Shown: positions 25,458 through 34,843, counted from the stretch's first letter. The stretch is DNA of 64,000 nucleotides from Bordetella pertussis 18323 (GCF_000306945.1 NC_018518.1:2604001-2668000); one strand, 5' to 3'. Numbers and translations: made by a program. Notes: generated by a model not told the origin, from the letters alone.

Positions 25458-26718
25458 TCAGGCAGCGCCGTTCAGGTAATCCCACCCGGCCGCCGCATGG
25501 ACCTTGGCGACCGCGATGAACTCATCCAGGTCGACCGACTCGTTGCTCATCGCCATGCGGCCCGGCGCCGGGCCGTAGACGTACGCCGGCACGCCGCTGC
25601 GGCGCCAGTAGCGGCAATCGGTGGACCCGATCGATGGCACGGCCACCGGCCGGCGCCCCACGATCGCCTGCGCATTGTCGGCGATGAAATCCACCATGGG
25701 ATGATCGTGCGCGCAGACGTTGGGCGGCGTGCTGTGCCATTGCTGCACTTCCATCGAGGCCTGCGGGAACTCCGCCAGGATGCCCTCCAGCCGGGCCAGC
25801 ACCACGTCGGGCTCGGTGCCCACGGGCAGGCGGATATCGACCTCGAACACGCAGCGATCCGGGATCATGTTGATCTTCAGCCCGCCGTTGAGCACGCCCA
25901 CGTTCAAGGTGGTGCGCGTGACCACGTCGGCCGCGCCCTCGCCCATCGCCACGTCGAGCGCGCGGCGCACGTCCTCGCGCTGCAGGTGCGCCTTCAGCGC
26001 CGCCGGCAGGGACGGCTCGATCGCCTCCACTTCGGCCAGGCGGCCGATCAGCGCGGCCGCGATGCGGGTGGGGCTTTCGCTGCGATGCACGTAGGCGCCG
26101 TGCGCGCCGGCGGCCAGCACCTCGAACTTCAACCGCAAGGTGCCCTTCTCGGAAAAGCGGATCGTGTCCAGGCTGCTCGGCTCGCCGTTGAGCACGCAGT
26201 CGCCGCGCCAGCGCGTGTCGTTTTCCAGCAGCCAGCGCGTACCCCAGCGCCCGCCCGTCTCCTCGTCGGACACCGCGGTCAGCGCCACGCTGCCCGCCAG
26301 CTGCGCACGCCGCGCATACAGGTAGGCATAGGCGATCACCGAGGCGGCGGTTCCCGTCTTCATGTCGCAGGTGCCCCGGCCGTGCAGGCGGCCTTCCTCG
26401 ATATCGCCCGACCACGGGTCGCGCGTCCAGCCATGGCCATCGCCCACCGGGAACACATCCATGTGGCCGTTATAGACCAGCCGCGGACCGGCGCGCCCCC
26501 CCCCCCTCGCATTCGCTGACCACATTGGGCATGCTCTCCTGGGGGCCAAGCAGCTCGTTCGGCACGCCGCGCGCGCTCAGGAACCCCTGGATCACCGCCG
26601 CGGCGGCCCGCGTGTCGCCAGGCGGATTGGGCGACGCCGCCCTCACGAACTCCTGCAGGAACCCGATCAACACTTCGCGCTCGGCCTCGATGGCATCGAG
26701 CATGGCTTGCTTGGACAT
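25458..26718 (-). pseudogene. M20-family peptidase, frameshifted in an 11-base homopolymer
   Basis: This is an ArgE/DapE/CPG2-type zinc amidohydrolase that would be 419 aa if one base were removed. The N-terminal frame (MSKQAMLDAIEAEREVL, then NPPGDTRAAAAVIQGFL) runs into a stop after a G tract. The rest continues in the next frame with VYNGHMDVFPVG (zinc His and Asp), GRGTCDMKTG, SDEETGG (catalytic Glu) and GSTDCRYWRRSGVP. The tract has 11 G on the coding strand; 10 (or 7, or 13) restores the frame. It could be a phase-variable gene rather than a dead one. It is the first gene of the importer operon. Confidence 0.85.
26496..26506. repeat. C11 homopolymer inside the peptidase gene
   Basis: Eleven consecutive C on the plus strand (G on the coding strand) lie about 72 codons into the M20 peptidase gene. 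Tracts of this length slip readily during replication and underlie phase variation of fim and other Bordetella genes. The frame is off by +1 in this assembly. Confidence 0.95.
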
Positions 26719-26738
26719 GGCCTCTCTCACGACGTTAG

Positions 26739-26750
26739 TAAATCGATTTA
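26739..26750. promoter_or_regulatory. candidate LacI-family operator
   Basis: TAAATCGATTTA is a perfect 12-bp palindrome with a central CG, the form of LacI/GalR operators. It lies 21 bp upstream of the peptidase start, at the head of the operon that ends with a lacI-type gene. It is strikingly AT-rich against the local background. Confidence 0.6.
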
Positions 26751-26828
26751 ACGAATCGTACGAGCGTGGCCGCGGGACGGTCCATCATGGTTTTCCCGAT
26801 GCGGGTTTGCTTGGAATGTCCATGCTCC

Positions 26829-26858
26829 AGGTGCCTGTCCCCGCGGGGACAGGCACCT
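26829..26858. repeat. 30-bp perfect palindrome, REP-like (copy 1)
   Basis: The half-site AGGTGCCTGTCCCCG is followed directly by its reverse complement, so the RNA would form a 15-bp hairpin with little or no loop. A 26-bp core of the same sequence recurs at 63401-63426. Both copies lie in intergenic DNA, here between the peptidase operon and a DUF1801 gene. Confidence 0.9.
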
Positions 26859-26892
26859 GCCGATCACTACGCGGCGTCCGGGCCGCGGGCCT

Positions 26893-27363
26893 TCACATCC
26901 GCTCGCCCGGCAACCGGCTGGCCTGCGCCACCCAGTCGGCGAACCGGGCCTCGTCGAATGGCGCATCTTCGTAGATATCCAGGTAGCGCACATCCTTCTG
27001 CTTGGACGCGCCCGGCTGCAGGGGTTGCAGCGAAGCGCCGCGAAAAAACGCGACCTTTATGTACTTCGTCATGCAATGGAAGCTGAGAAACCAGCCCTCG
27101 CCCTCGAAGCCGTAGAAGGGCGAGTTCCATTTGACGGCCTTGTAGACGCCGGGCACCGTGCGCGCCACGAGCGCGTCCAGCCGTTCGCCGACCGCGCGCT
27201 TCCAGCCCGGCATGGCCGCGATGTACGCCTGCACGGGCGCATCGCCGTAGCCCTTGGCGATCTGCGGATTGCCGCCAGACAGCAGCACGACCTCGCCCAG
27301 CCCGCCCTTGCCGGCAGCCTTCGCGCCGCCCTTTCCTGATCCTTCGGTACGCTTGCCAGCCAT
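26893..27363 (-). CDS. DUF1801 domain protein
   Basis: This 156-aa cytoplasmic protein has a Lys/Gly-rich start (MAGKRTEGSGKGGAKAAGKGG) and a DUF1801/YdhG-like fold: PGVYKAVKWNSPFYGFEGEGWFLSFHCMTKYIKVAFFRG. AAGGAG lies 6 bp before the ATG at 27363. An open frame continues upstream, but over the lysE gene in another frame. The molecular function is unknown. Confidence 0.82.
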   Translation of the reverse strand: MAGKRTEGSGKGGAKAAGKGGLGEVVLLSGGNPQIAKGYGDAPVQAYIAAMPGWKRAVGERLDALVARTVPGVYKAVKWNSPFYGFEGEGWFLSFHCMTKYIKVAFFRGASLQPLQPGASKQKDVRYLDIYEDAPFDEARFADWVAQASRLPGERM

Positions 27364-27398
27364 CGCATCTCCTTGTCGCGCGCCAGCGGCGCCGGCCG

Positions 27399-28010
27399 CT
27401 AGTCTCGCCGCGCCAGCGCCAGAAAGACGCCCAGGCCCACCATCGTGGTTCCCGACACGCGCGTCAGCACGCGGGCGCGCGCAACGCGAGCCGCCTCGGA
27501 TCGCAGCAGTCGATGGGCGGCGGCCACCGCCATCACATCGACCAAGGTATTGAGCGTAACGCAGATGCATCCCAGCAGCGCCAGTTGCGGCGCCAGGGGC
27601 GCGCCGGGATCGACGAACTGCGGCAGGAACGCCAGGAAGAACAGCGCCGTCTTGACGTTCAGCGCCTCGACCAACACGCCCTCGGCCAGCGCGCGCCGCG
27701 CGCCCTGCGGCGCCACGACGCGCACCGCCGCCGGGCGCGGGCGCAGCCACATGCGCAGGCCCAGGTACACCAGGTAGGCGGCCCCCGCATACTTGAGCAG
27801 GCTGAAGGCCAGCGCCGACTCGACGATCAGCACCGACAGGCCGAGCGCCGCCGCCAGCACGTGCACCAGGCCGCCCAGCGCCGTGCCCAGGCACGAGGCC
27901 AGTCCTTCGGCGCGGCCGCCGGCCACCGTGCGGGCGACCACATAGGCGATGCCGGGCCCGGGCGTGATGGCCAGCAGCGCGGCGGCAAGCAGAAAGGCCA
28001 GCAGGGACAT
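27399..28010 (-). CDS. LysE/RhtB-family amino acid exporter
   Basis: This 203-aa inner-membrane protein has five to six helices and the family signature near its start (LLAITPGPGIAYVVARTVAGGRAEGLASCLG, residues about 13-43). Later come the KYAGAAYLVYLGLRMW helix and LNVKTALFFLAFLPQFVDP. It should export amino acids or related metabolites by proton exchange. It lies 30 bp downstream of the paiB-like gene and may be co-transcribed with it. Confidence 0.92.
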   Translation of the reverse strand: MSLLAFLLAAALLAITPGPGIAYVVARTVAGGRAEGLASCLGTALGGLVHVLAAALGLSVLIVESALAFSLLKYAGAAYLVYLGLRMWLRPRPAAVRVVAPQGARRALAEGVLVEALNVKTALFFLAFLPQFVDPGAPLAPQLALLGCICVTLNTLVDVMAVAAAHRLLRSEAARVARARVLTRVSGTTMVGLGVFLALARRD

Positions 28011-28040
28011 GGCAGTGCCGGGTTCAGCGATGGGCCCGCT

Positions 28041-28664
28041 TCATTCGGCCCGCGCCATGCTCTGCGCCAGCGTGTCCTGGCCACGCGCCTGCAGCGCCTG
28101 GACCGCGCCCAGGCGATCGCGCTCGTCCTTGTTCTGGCTCAGCTTGCGCTTGCCGACCAACGACGTGATGGCGACTTCGATACCCACGATATTGCGCAGC
28201 ATGCTGTCGATGTACTCCGGCGTGGAGTCCGTCATCTTCCAGGGCCGCGGCTCGCCCGCTTCGTGCCGGCGCGTCAGCCGTGCGACCACGCCGCGCACGA
28301 AGCGCTCGTCGTCGCGCACCGCCAGCGTACCGTGCGCATGCACCACCTCGTAGTTCCAGGTGGGCACCTGCCGATGCGCCTCGTGCTTGCTGGGATACCA
28401 GTTGGGCGAGATATAGCCCTCGGCCCCGCGGAACACGACCATCACCGCCGACCCGTCGGGACAGCGCTGCCACAGCGTATTGGCGCGCGCCACGTGGGCG
28501 ATCAGCGTGCCATGCGGCCCGGCGTCGGGATCGAACTCGAACGGCAGGTGGTCGGCGTCCAGTCCCTGGGCGTCCTGGGTGACCAGCATGCCATGCGGAT
28601 GCGCGCGGATGATGCGGGCAAGTTCCTCGGGCCGGGTTTCGGCGAAATGGGCGGGCAGATACAT
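28041..28664 (-). CDS. PaiB-family FMN-binding regulator
   Basis: This 207-aa protein has the PaiB pattern: MYLPAHFAE, DAQGLDADHLPFEFDP, GTLIAHVARANTLWQ, AVMVVFRGAEGYISPNWYPSKHE and WNYEVVHAHG. The fold is a split-barrel FMN-binding one; PaiB in Bacillus represses degradative and sporulation genes. It is divergent from the PdxR-type regulator gene with an 80-bp shared upstream region. Confidence 0.9.
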   Translation of the reverse strand: MYLPAHFAETRPEELARIIRAHPHGMLVTQDAQGLDADHLPFEFDPDAGPHGTLIAHVARANTLWQRCPDGSAVMVVFRGAEGYISPNWYPSKHEAHRQVPTWNYEVVHAHGTLAVRDDERFVRGVVARLTRRHEAGEPRPWKMTDSTPEYIDSMLRNIVGIEVAITSLVGKRKLSQNKDERDRLGAVQALQARGQDTLAQSMARAE

Positions 28665-29757
28665 GGCGGGCAGCCGAAAAAATGGATAGCGTCACTGTGG
28701 CGCCAAACCGGCATAATGAAAAGATCCAGTTCAAAGGTATTTAAATGGGCCAGTCAGGCAAGCCCGCCAGCCGCCCCAGCGGTCCCAACGGGGCGGGCCG
28801 ACGCATCTACGACTTGCTGCGCGGCCAGATCGCCGACGGCACGCTGGCCGCCCGCGCGCCGCTGCCATCGACCCGCGCCCTGGCCGCCGAGCTCGGCGTC
28901 TCGCGCACCACGGTCACCGCCGTCTACGAACAGCTCGCGGCCGAAGGATTCCTGGATACCGCCCCTGGCCGCGCCGCCCGCCTCGCCAGCCCCCTGGCCG
29001 CGCCCGACCCCGACGCGACGCCCGCCAGCCCGCCGGCCGGCCGCCCGCTCACCCTGTCCGCCTGGGGCCGGCGCGTGGCAAATATCGGCACGCCGGCGCC
29101 GCTGCCGCATCCGCCGGTGCGTTACAACTTCCTCTACGGCGCGCTGGCCTCGCGCGACTTTCCCAGCCTGGCCTGGAAGCGCGCCTATCAGCATGCCCTG
29201 CAGCGCCCGCCGCACAGCCTGAGCTACGCCCCGCCCGAGGGCGAGCCGGCGCTGCGCCGCGCGCTGCAGGGCTACCTGCGGCGCGCGCGCGGGATAGCCT
29301 GTGAACCCGGACAGATCCTCATCGTGCAGGGTTCGCAACAGGCCATCGACCTGTGCGCGCGGCTGCTGCTGGATGCCGGCGACGACTTCGTCTTCGAGAA
29401 CCCCGGTTACCTGATGGCGCGACACTGCTTCGCGGCCACCGGCGCGCGCCTGCTGCCGGTCGACGTGGACGAGCACGGCCTCGACACCGAACAGCTGCCC
29501 GACACCGCGCGCGTGCGGCTGGCCTACGTCACGCCATCGCACCAGTTCCCGCTCGGCGGCGTACTGCCCATCGGCCGCCGCCGGCAACTGCTGCAATGGG
29601 CCCGGCGCCACGATGCCTGGATCGTCGAGGACGACTACGACGGCGAATTCCGCTACGGACAACGTCCCATCGACGCCTTGCAATCGATCGACACCGATGG
29701 CCGGGTGATCTATGTCGGCACCGTCTCCAAGGCCCTGTCGCCACGTCTGCGGCTAGG

Positions 29758-30800
29758 TGTGAAGATTCAATAGGTTGTATGCATGGTTCATCCGAACCGG
29801 ATTTGAGAAACTGGAAATCGCCACCCCCCCAGTTCACTCAAGGAGCCCGGCCGGATGAACACCCATAAGCATGCCCGATTGACCTTCCTACGTCGACTCG
29901 AAATGGTCCAGCAATTGATCGCCCATCAAGTTTGTGTGCCTGAAGCGGCCCGCGCCTATGGGGTCACCGCGCCGACTGTGCGCAAATGGCTGGGCCGCTT
30001 CCTGGCTCAGGGCCAGGCGGGTTTGGCCGATGCGTCCTCGCGCCCGACGGTCTCGCCCCGAGCGATTGCGCCGGCCAAGGCGCTGGCTATCGTGGAGCTG
30101 CGCCGCAAGCGGCTGACCCAAGCGCGCATCGCTCAGGCGCTGGGCGTGTCAGCCAGCACCGTCAGCCGCGTCCTGGCCCGCGCCGGTCTGTCGCACCTGG
30201 CCGACCTGGAGCCGGCCGAGCCGGTGGTGCGCTACGAGCATCAGGCCCCCGGCGATCTGCTGCACATCGACATCAAGAAGCTGGGACGTATCCAGCGCCC
30301 TGGCCACCGGGTCACGGGCAACCGACGCGATACCGTTGAGGGGGCCGGCTGGGACTTCGTCTTCGTGGCCATCGATGACCACGCCCGCGTGGCCTTCACC
30401 GACATCCACCCCGACGAGCGCTTCCCCAGCGCCGTCCAGTTCCTCAAGGACGCAGTGGCCTACTACCAGCGCCTGGGCGTGACCATCCAGCGCTTGCTCA
30501 CCGACAATGGCTCGGCCTTTCGCAGCCGCGCCTTCGCCGCGCTGTGCCATGAGCTGGGCATCAAGCACCGCTTTACCCGACCTTACCGCCCACAGACCAA
30601 TGGCAAGGCCGAACGCTTCATCCAGTCGGCCTTGCGTGAGTGGGCTTACGCTCACACCTACCAGAACTCCCAACACCGAGCCGATGCCATGAAATCCTGG
30701 CTACACCACTACAACTGGCATCGACCCCACCAAGGCATCGGGCGCGCTGTACCCATCTCCAGACTCAACCTGGACGAATACAACCTATTGACAGTTCACA
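29758..30800 (+). mobile_element. IS481: IS481 copy C (complete, GCTAGG target duplication)
   Basis: This is a complete 1,043-bp element flanked on both sides by GCTAGG, a clean 6-bp duplication of the NCTAGN type. This is a simple transposition into the pdxR-like gene. Small silent differences from copy A (a T in the AGG-CGG-GTT context near 30021, and GCT for GCC near 30131) mark it as an individual copy. Confidence 0.98.
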
Positions 30801-30805
30801 GCTAG
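29855..30805 (+). CDS. tnpA: IS481 transposase (copy C)
   Basis: This 316-aa transposase is intact, with D139, D217 and E253. The terminal Ser codon and TAG stop are formed by the right-hand GCTAGG target copy. It lies in the same orientation as the gene it interrupts. Confidence 0.97.
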   Translation: MNTHKHARLTFLRRLEMVQQLIAHQVCVPEAARAYGVTAPTVRKWLGRFLAQGQAGLADASSRPTVSPRAIAPAKALAIVELRRKRLTQARIAQALGVSASTVSRVLARAGLSHLADLEPAEPVVRYEHQAPGDLLHIDIKKLGRIQRPGHRVTGNRRDTVEGAGWDFVFVAIDDHARVAFTDIHPDERFPSAVQFLKDAVAYYQRLGVTIQRLLTDNGSAFRSRAFAALCHELGIKHRFTRPYRPQTNGKAERFIQSALREWAYAHTYQNSQHRADAMKSWLHHYNWHRPHQGIGRAVPISRLNLDEYNLLTVHS

Positions 30806-31360
30806 GCTACATGGTGCTGCCGCGCCACCTCGTCGAGGTGTTCCGGCAAGCCAAGCGGCTGGCCGACCGGCACGCGCCGGCGCTGGACCAACAAGTCCTG
30901 GCGTCGCTGATCGATAGCGGCGTCTACGAACGCCATGTGCGCCGCATGCGCCGCGACAACGAACGCCGCCGCACGGCGCTGCTCGAGGCCATCGCGCGGG
31001 AATTGCCGCAAGGCGCCCGGGTCGACGGCACGGCGGCCGGCCTGCACGTGGTGCTGGGACTGCCGGGGCTGGACGCGCGCGACGAGCCCGCGCTGGTCGC
31101 CACGGCGCGCGAGATGGGCGTGGGCGTGTATCCGCTGGCGCCGCTGCACGCCCCGGCCGGCGCCGGCCAGGCCCGCCGGCCCGCCGGCCTCATCCTGGGC
31201 TACGCCAGCCTGGACGTCGAGCAGATCCGGCAAGGCATCGCCATCCTGGCCTCGGCCATCGGGCGGGCGGCACCTGCCCGCGCCAACAGCCGTACCGCCC
31301 GGCGCTTGGCGCGCCCGCCGCCGTGATACGCGCCCGCCGCCCGGCGCCGTCCGCCCATGG

Positions 31361-32602
31361 TCACTTTTCCCCTTCACCTGCGCGGCCGGACAACAGGCGG
31401 CTCGGCACCAGCACCAGCGCGACGGCGGCCACCACGAGCGGCACGAAAGACACCCACAGCACCGTGTTCCAGCCATAGGCCGACAGCAGGCCGCCCGATG
31501 AAAACGACCCCAGCGCCATCAGGCCGAAAACAATGAAGTCGTTGAGCGATTGCACGCGTGTCTTCTCCTCGGGACGGTGGCATTCCAGCACCAGCGCGGA
31601 AGCGCCCAGAAAACCGAAATTCCAGCCCAGCCCCAGCAGAATCAGCGACCACCAGAAGTGCGCCACGTCCACGCCCGCCAGCCCGATGGCCGCCGACAGC
31701 CCCGTCAGCACCAACCCCGCCGTGGCCATGCGCAAGGCGCCGAAACGCACGATGAGGCTGCCCGTGAAGAAGCTGGGCGCGTACATGGCGATGACGTGCC
31801 ATTGCAAGCCCAGATTGGCTGATTGCTGCGAGTGTCCGCACAGATGCATGGCCAGGGGCGCGGCCGTCATCAGGAAGTTCATCAGCATGTACGACACGGC
31901 GCCGCAGACGACCGCGGCGACAAAACGCGGCTGGCGCGCTATCTCGGCCAACGGCCGGCCGCTGGCCATCTCCGCCGCGCCAGGCATGGGCAGGCGTACC
32001 CCGAGCAGGATCAGCGCCGACGCCGCCGCGACCGCGGCCTGCACCAGGAAGGTGGCGGCGAACATGTGAGGCGGCCACCAGTCCATTGTCCAGGTCACCA
32101 GCTGCGGGCCCACGACACCGGCGGCGACGCCCCCCGCCATGACCAGCGACAGCGCCCGCGCGCGGCGCTCAGGCGCCACGCCATCGGCGGCCGCGAAACG
32201 AAACGACAGCACCACTGCCGCATAGCAGCCGCCAAAGAAGGTCGCCAGGCAGAACAGCCAGAACCCGCCCATGATGACGGCCGCCATGGCCAGCAGGCCT
32301 GTCAATACGCCAGCCAGGGTTCCCGCCAGGAAGGCGGCGCGCCGGCCATGCCGGCGGGCAATCGCGCCCGCGGGAAGAATGCACGCCGCCATGCCGACCA
32401 CGAAAATCGAAATCGGCAAGGTCGCCAGCATCGGCGATGGGGCCAGCATGTCGCCGACAATCGCGCCAGTGGCGTAGACCACCACCGAGTTCGCGCCCGC
32501 CAGCGCTTGCGCGATGGACAAGCGCCAGATATTGCCGCGTTGAACCCTGTCGGGCAGTATGCCGGTGAGATCCGGCATCGAAGCGATACGATCGTGTGTC
32601 AT
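31361..32602 (-). CDS. MFS transporter (12-helix)
   Basis: This 413-aa major facilitator has twelve hydrophobic segments. The loop 2-3 motif is degenerate (AGAIARRHGRRAAFLAG). The central loop is short (LPMPGAAEMASGRPLAEIARQPRF), and the second half contains FTGSLIVRFGALRMATAGLVLTG. GGAAG lies 4 bp before the ATG at 32602. It is the last gene of the cupin-oxidase-ADH operon and may export a product of those enzymes. The substrate is unknown. Confidence 0.88.
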   Translation of the reverse strand: MTHDRIASMPDLTGILPDRVQRGNIWRLSIAQALAGANSVVVYATGAIVGDMLAPSPMLATLPISIFVVGMAACILPAGAIARRHGRRAAFLAGTLAGVLTGLLAMAAVIMGGFWLFCLATFFGGCYAAVVLSFRFAAADGVAPERRARALSLVMAGGVAAGVVGPQLVTWTMDWWPPHMFAATFLVQAAVAAASALILLGVRLPMPGAAEMASGRPLAEIARQPRFVAAVVCGAVSYMLMNFLMTAAPLAMHLCGHSQQSANLGLQWHVIAMYAPSFFTGSLIVRFGALRMATAGLVLTGLSAAIGLAGVDVAHFWWSLILLGLGWNFGFLGASALVLECHRPEEKTRVQSLNDFIVFGLMALGSFSSGGLLSAYGWNTVLWVSFVPLVVAAVALVLVPSRLLSGRAGEGEK

Positions 32603-32645
32603 TTTCTTCCGGTGATTGGACAGGACCGCGGCCAGACGCGCGGAC

Positions 32646-33677
32646 TCAGTCTTGGTCGGTATTTCCCATGGCCAGCACCAGGCGGAACCTGGGCGCGCCG
32701 GATTGCAACTGCCTGTAGGCCTCGTCGGCCCGCGCCAGCGGCCAGACCTCGATGCTCGGGCGCGCATCCACCAGCACGCTGAAGTTCAACGCTTTTTCGT
32801 TGTCATGGGGCGTGCCGGTGAGCGACCCGACGATACTGCGTTGCCCACCGACCAACAGTCCGGCGGAAACCTGCAATGCAGACTTGCCCGGGTTGAGAAC
32901 GACCAGGCGTCCTTCGGGCGCCAACGCGCCAAGCAATGCCGACACTGCCTCGGCCTGGTCGATCGTGGTCAGGACGGCCTGCGCGCCTCCCATGCGCCTG
33001 AGCGTGGCGACGACGTTCTGCTCGAGATTGTCGATGTAGGCATGCGCGCCCAGCGCCATGGCATCCGTGGCGATATCCGCACCGCGCCCGATGGCGACGA
33101 CCCTGAACCCCATGCGTCGCGCATATTGCAAGGCCATGTGCCCCAGGCCGCCGATGCCCACGACGGCCACCAGGTCGCCGGGCTGAGCGCCGCATTTCCT
33201 CAATGCATTGAACGTGGCCACGCCGGCGCAAAGAATGGGCGCCGCTTCCTGCGCATCCAGCTCATCCGGGATCGACACCAGTCCGGTGGCGCGCGCCAGC
33301 ATCATCTCGGCATAACCGCCATCGCAACTGGCGCCGACGATCGGCTGGCTCTCGCAAAGCTGGAAACGTCCCTGCCGGCATTGGTCGCACTCGTTGCAAT
33401 GGCCGCCCAGGCGGCCCACGCCCACGCGCTGGCCCAGCCTCCAGATCGGCGGCACCTGACCGCCCAGGGCCACGATACGTCCCACCACCTCGTGTCCGGG
33501 CACGCGGGGCGGCACGGTGGGGCCGGCCTTCTCGATATCGGCGATGTCGGCGCCGCACATGCCGCAAGCCTCCACCCGGATCAACACTTCCGCGGCGGCG
33601 GGACGCGGCGTGCGCCGCTCGACGAGTTCCAGCACGCCGGGCCTGCTGGCCTGCATCGCCCTGTACGTTTCTTTCAT
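32646..33677 (-). CDS. zinc-dependent alcohol dehydrogenase (MDR family)
   Basis: This 343-aa NAD(P)-dependent medium-chain dehydrogenase has the catalytic zinc cysteine in EACGMCGAD, PGHEVVG, four structural-zinc cysteines in CNECDQCRQGRFQLC, and the Rossmann loop VVGIGGLGHMALQYA. The start at 33677 overlaps the stop of the amine oxidase gene as ATGA and lies 7 bp after GGGAGG. An ATG 6 bp upstream would be too close to that site. It probably oxidises or reduces an aldehyde/alcohol in the pathway of the upstream oxidase. Confidence 0.93.
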   Translation of the reverse strand: MKETYRAMQASRPGVLELVERRTPRPAAAEVLIRVEACGMCGADIADIEKAGPTVPPRVPGHEVVGRIVALGGQVPPIWRLGQRVGVGRLGGHCNECDQCRQGRFQLCESQPIVGASCDGGYAEMMLARATGLVSIPDELDAQEAAPILCAGVATFNALRKCGAQPGDLVAVVGIGGLGHMALQYARRMGFRVVAIGRGADIATDAMALGAHAYIDNLEQNVVATLRRMGGAQAVLTTIDQAEAVSALLGALAPEGRLVVLNPGKSALQVSAGLLVGGQRSIVGSLTGTPHDNEKALNFSVLVDARPSIEVWPLARADEAYRQLQSGAPRFRLVLAMGNTDQD

Positions 33678-34843
33678 CTCCATGCCTCCCATAGCCTGCC
33701 TTGATGGCGCCGGGCCGGCACGCCGGCATCGGGCGAGCCCAGCAGAGCCTCGACACCGCGCCGCGCGGCATCCACGGCACCGGCGGCATAGCCGCCAAAC
33801 GCCGGCGACCACTCGCTGGCTATGCCGATGAGCCGGTCCTTCCACGCCCCGGCATCCGCCAGAGCGGGCGGCAGCTCGGCGTGGCTGCCCTGCGCGCACC
33901 GGTCGGCGTCGACCGCCGTGCACACATCGTCCGCCCAATCCTTGAGAAACTCTGCGCGGGGCCATCGCGCGCGCTCGCCGAACAATCGCACCAACTGAGC
34001 CCGGCAAGCCGCCCGCAAATCGGCTTGCGCCATCCGGCCGCGCGCCGCCGCCGGCACGCCCAGAAAGCCGAACAGCGCAGCGCCGCCCTGTTGCCCCGAC
34101 GCGTCGTGGATCTCGGCCAACGGGCCGGCCGCGCTCCTCGCCCCGCCCGATAGCCCCTGCTCGCGCCAGAATGGCATGTCGTAGACCGCCAGGTACTTCG
34201 CATGCGGCGCCATCCACGTCTGGCAAGCGGCCCATGGCAGCGCCAGCACATCCGGCAGCGCCGGCGCGAATGCCACGGTGCGCACGGCAAGCCGTGGCGG
34301 CATCGCCAACAGCACCTGCGCGGCGCGCCAGCACCGCGCGCGCCCGACGCCGTCCTCCGCTTCCACGTCGACGCCCTCATCGACTTTTCGCAGGCGCTGC
34401 ACACGCCAGCCCGCACGCAGCCTGGCCGCATCCAGACGCCGTGAAATGGCATCGGTCAGCGCGCCCATGCCGCCCGCCATCCGCCAGGCGCCCGACATGG
34501 ATGCGCCGGCGTCGATCCGCATGGCGGGTTGGTCCCGGGCGCGTTCGACCAGCATGGCGCCCGTCTCGTATTGCTCGAACGCTTCCACGCCGAACGCCGT
34601 GACAACCCGCAGCAGCTCCGGTTGCATGGCGGGCCAGAACCAGGTCGCGCCCAGATCGAAACGCTCTGCCGCATCCCGCTGCGCGTCCGGCTCTGCGGCA
34701 ACGGGCACGGACATGATGCGTCCGCCAAAGGTTTCGCGCGCTTCCAGCAGCACATAGTCCGTGACGCCGCGCGCTTCAAGCAAGGCGGCTGCGTACAGCC
34801 CGGCCAGGCCACCGCCGACAATGGCCACGCGCACGCTCAGCAT
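33674..34843 (-). CDS. flavin-dependent monoamine oxidase family protein
   Basis: This 389-aa FAD enzyme has the dinucleotide-binding motif VRVAIVGGGLAGLYAAALLE at residues 4-23, the second GG motif ETFGGRI near 40, an ATWFW segment, and the C-terminal FAD contact EWSPAFGGYAAGAVDAARR. Substrates of this family include polyamines and aromatic amines, with aldehyde, ammonia and peroxide as products. It overlaps the upstream cupin gene by 7 bp and the downstream ADH by 4 bp. Confidence 0.9.
   Translation of the reverse strand: MLSVRVAIVGGGLAGLYAAALLEARGVTDYVLLEARETFGGRIMSVPVAAEPDAQRDAAERFDLGATWFWPAMQPELLRVVTAFGVEAFEQYETGAMLVERARDQPAMRIDAGASMSGAWRMAGGMGALTDAISRRLDAARLRAGWRVQRLRKVDEGVDVEAEDGVGRARCWRAAQVLLAMPPRLAVRTVAFAPALPDVLALPWAACQTWMAPHAKYLAVYDMPFWREQGLSGGARSAAGPLAEIHDASGQQGGAALFGFLGVPAAARGRMAQADLRAACRAQLVRLFGERARWPRAEFLKDWADDVCTAVDADRCAQGSHAELPPALADAGAWKDRLIGIASEWSPAFGGYAAGAVDAARRGVEALLGSPDAGVPARRHQGRLWEAWR

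Larger units (their letters stand above)
28745..31326 (+). pseudogene. PdxR/MocR-type GntR-aminotransferase regulator, split by IS481-C
   Basis: The 5' part (28745-29757) encodes a GntR winged helix (GRRIYDLLRGQI, then STRALAAELGVSRTTVTAVYEQLAAEGFL) and most of a class I aminotransferase-like domain, including the PLP lysine in VGTVSKALSPRLRLG. IS481-C then interrupts. After the second GCTAGG copy the frame resumes at 30807 with YMVLPRHLVEVF and runs to the stop at 31326. Removing the element and one target copy restores a 510-aa frame exactly. The regulator is presumably inactive. Its targets could be the divergent paiB-lysE pair. Confidence 0.92.

Noticed and set aside
22695..26519. A 1,274-codon open frame on the plus strand opposite the ABC importer genes
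   Set aside because: It is antisense to well-supported genes, rich in His, Arg, Gln and Gly as expected for shadow frames in GC-rich DNA, and has no RBS or family motif.
19331..26750. Calling the importer a defined dipeptide, glutathione or nickel system
   Set aside because: Family 5 receptors cannot be assigned a ligand from sequence motifs alone; only peptide-type is stated.
28745..29773. Treating the PdxR-type 5' part as a complete gene
   Set aside because: Its last residues are encoded by the IS481 end and it lacks the C-terminal part found after the element.
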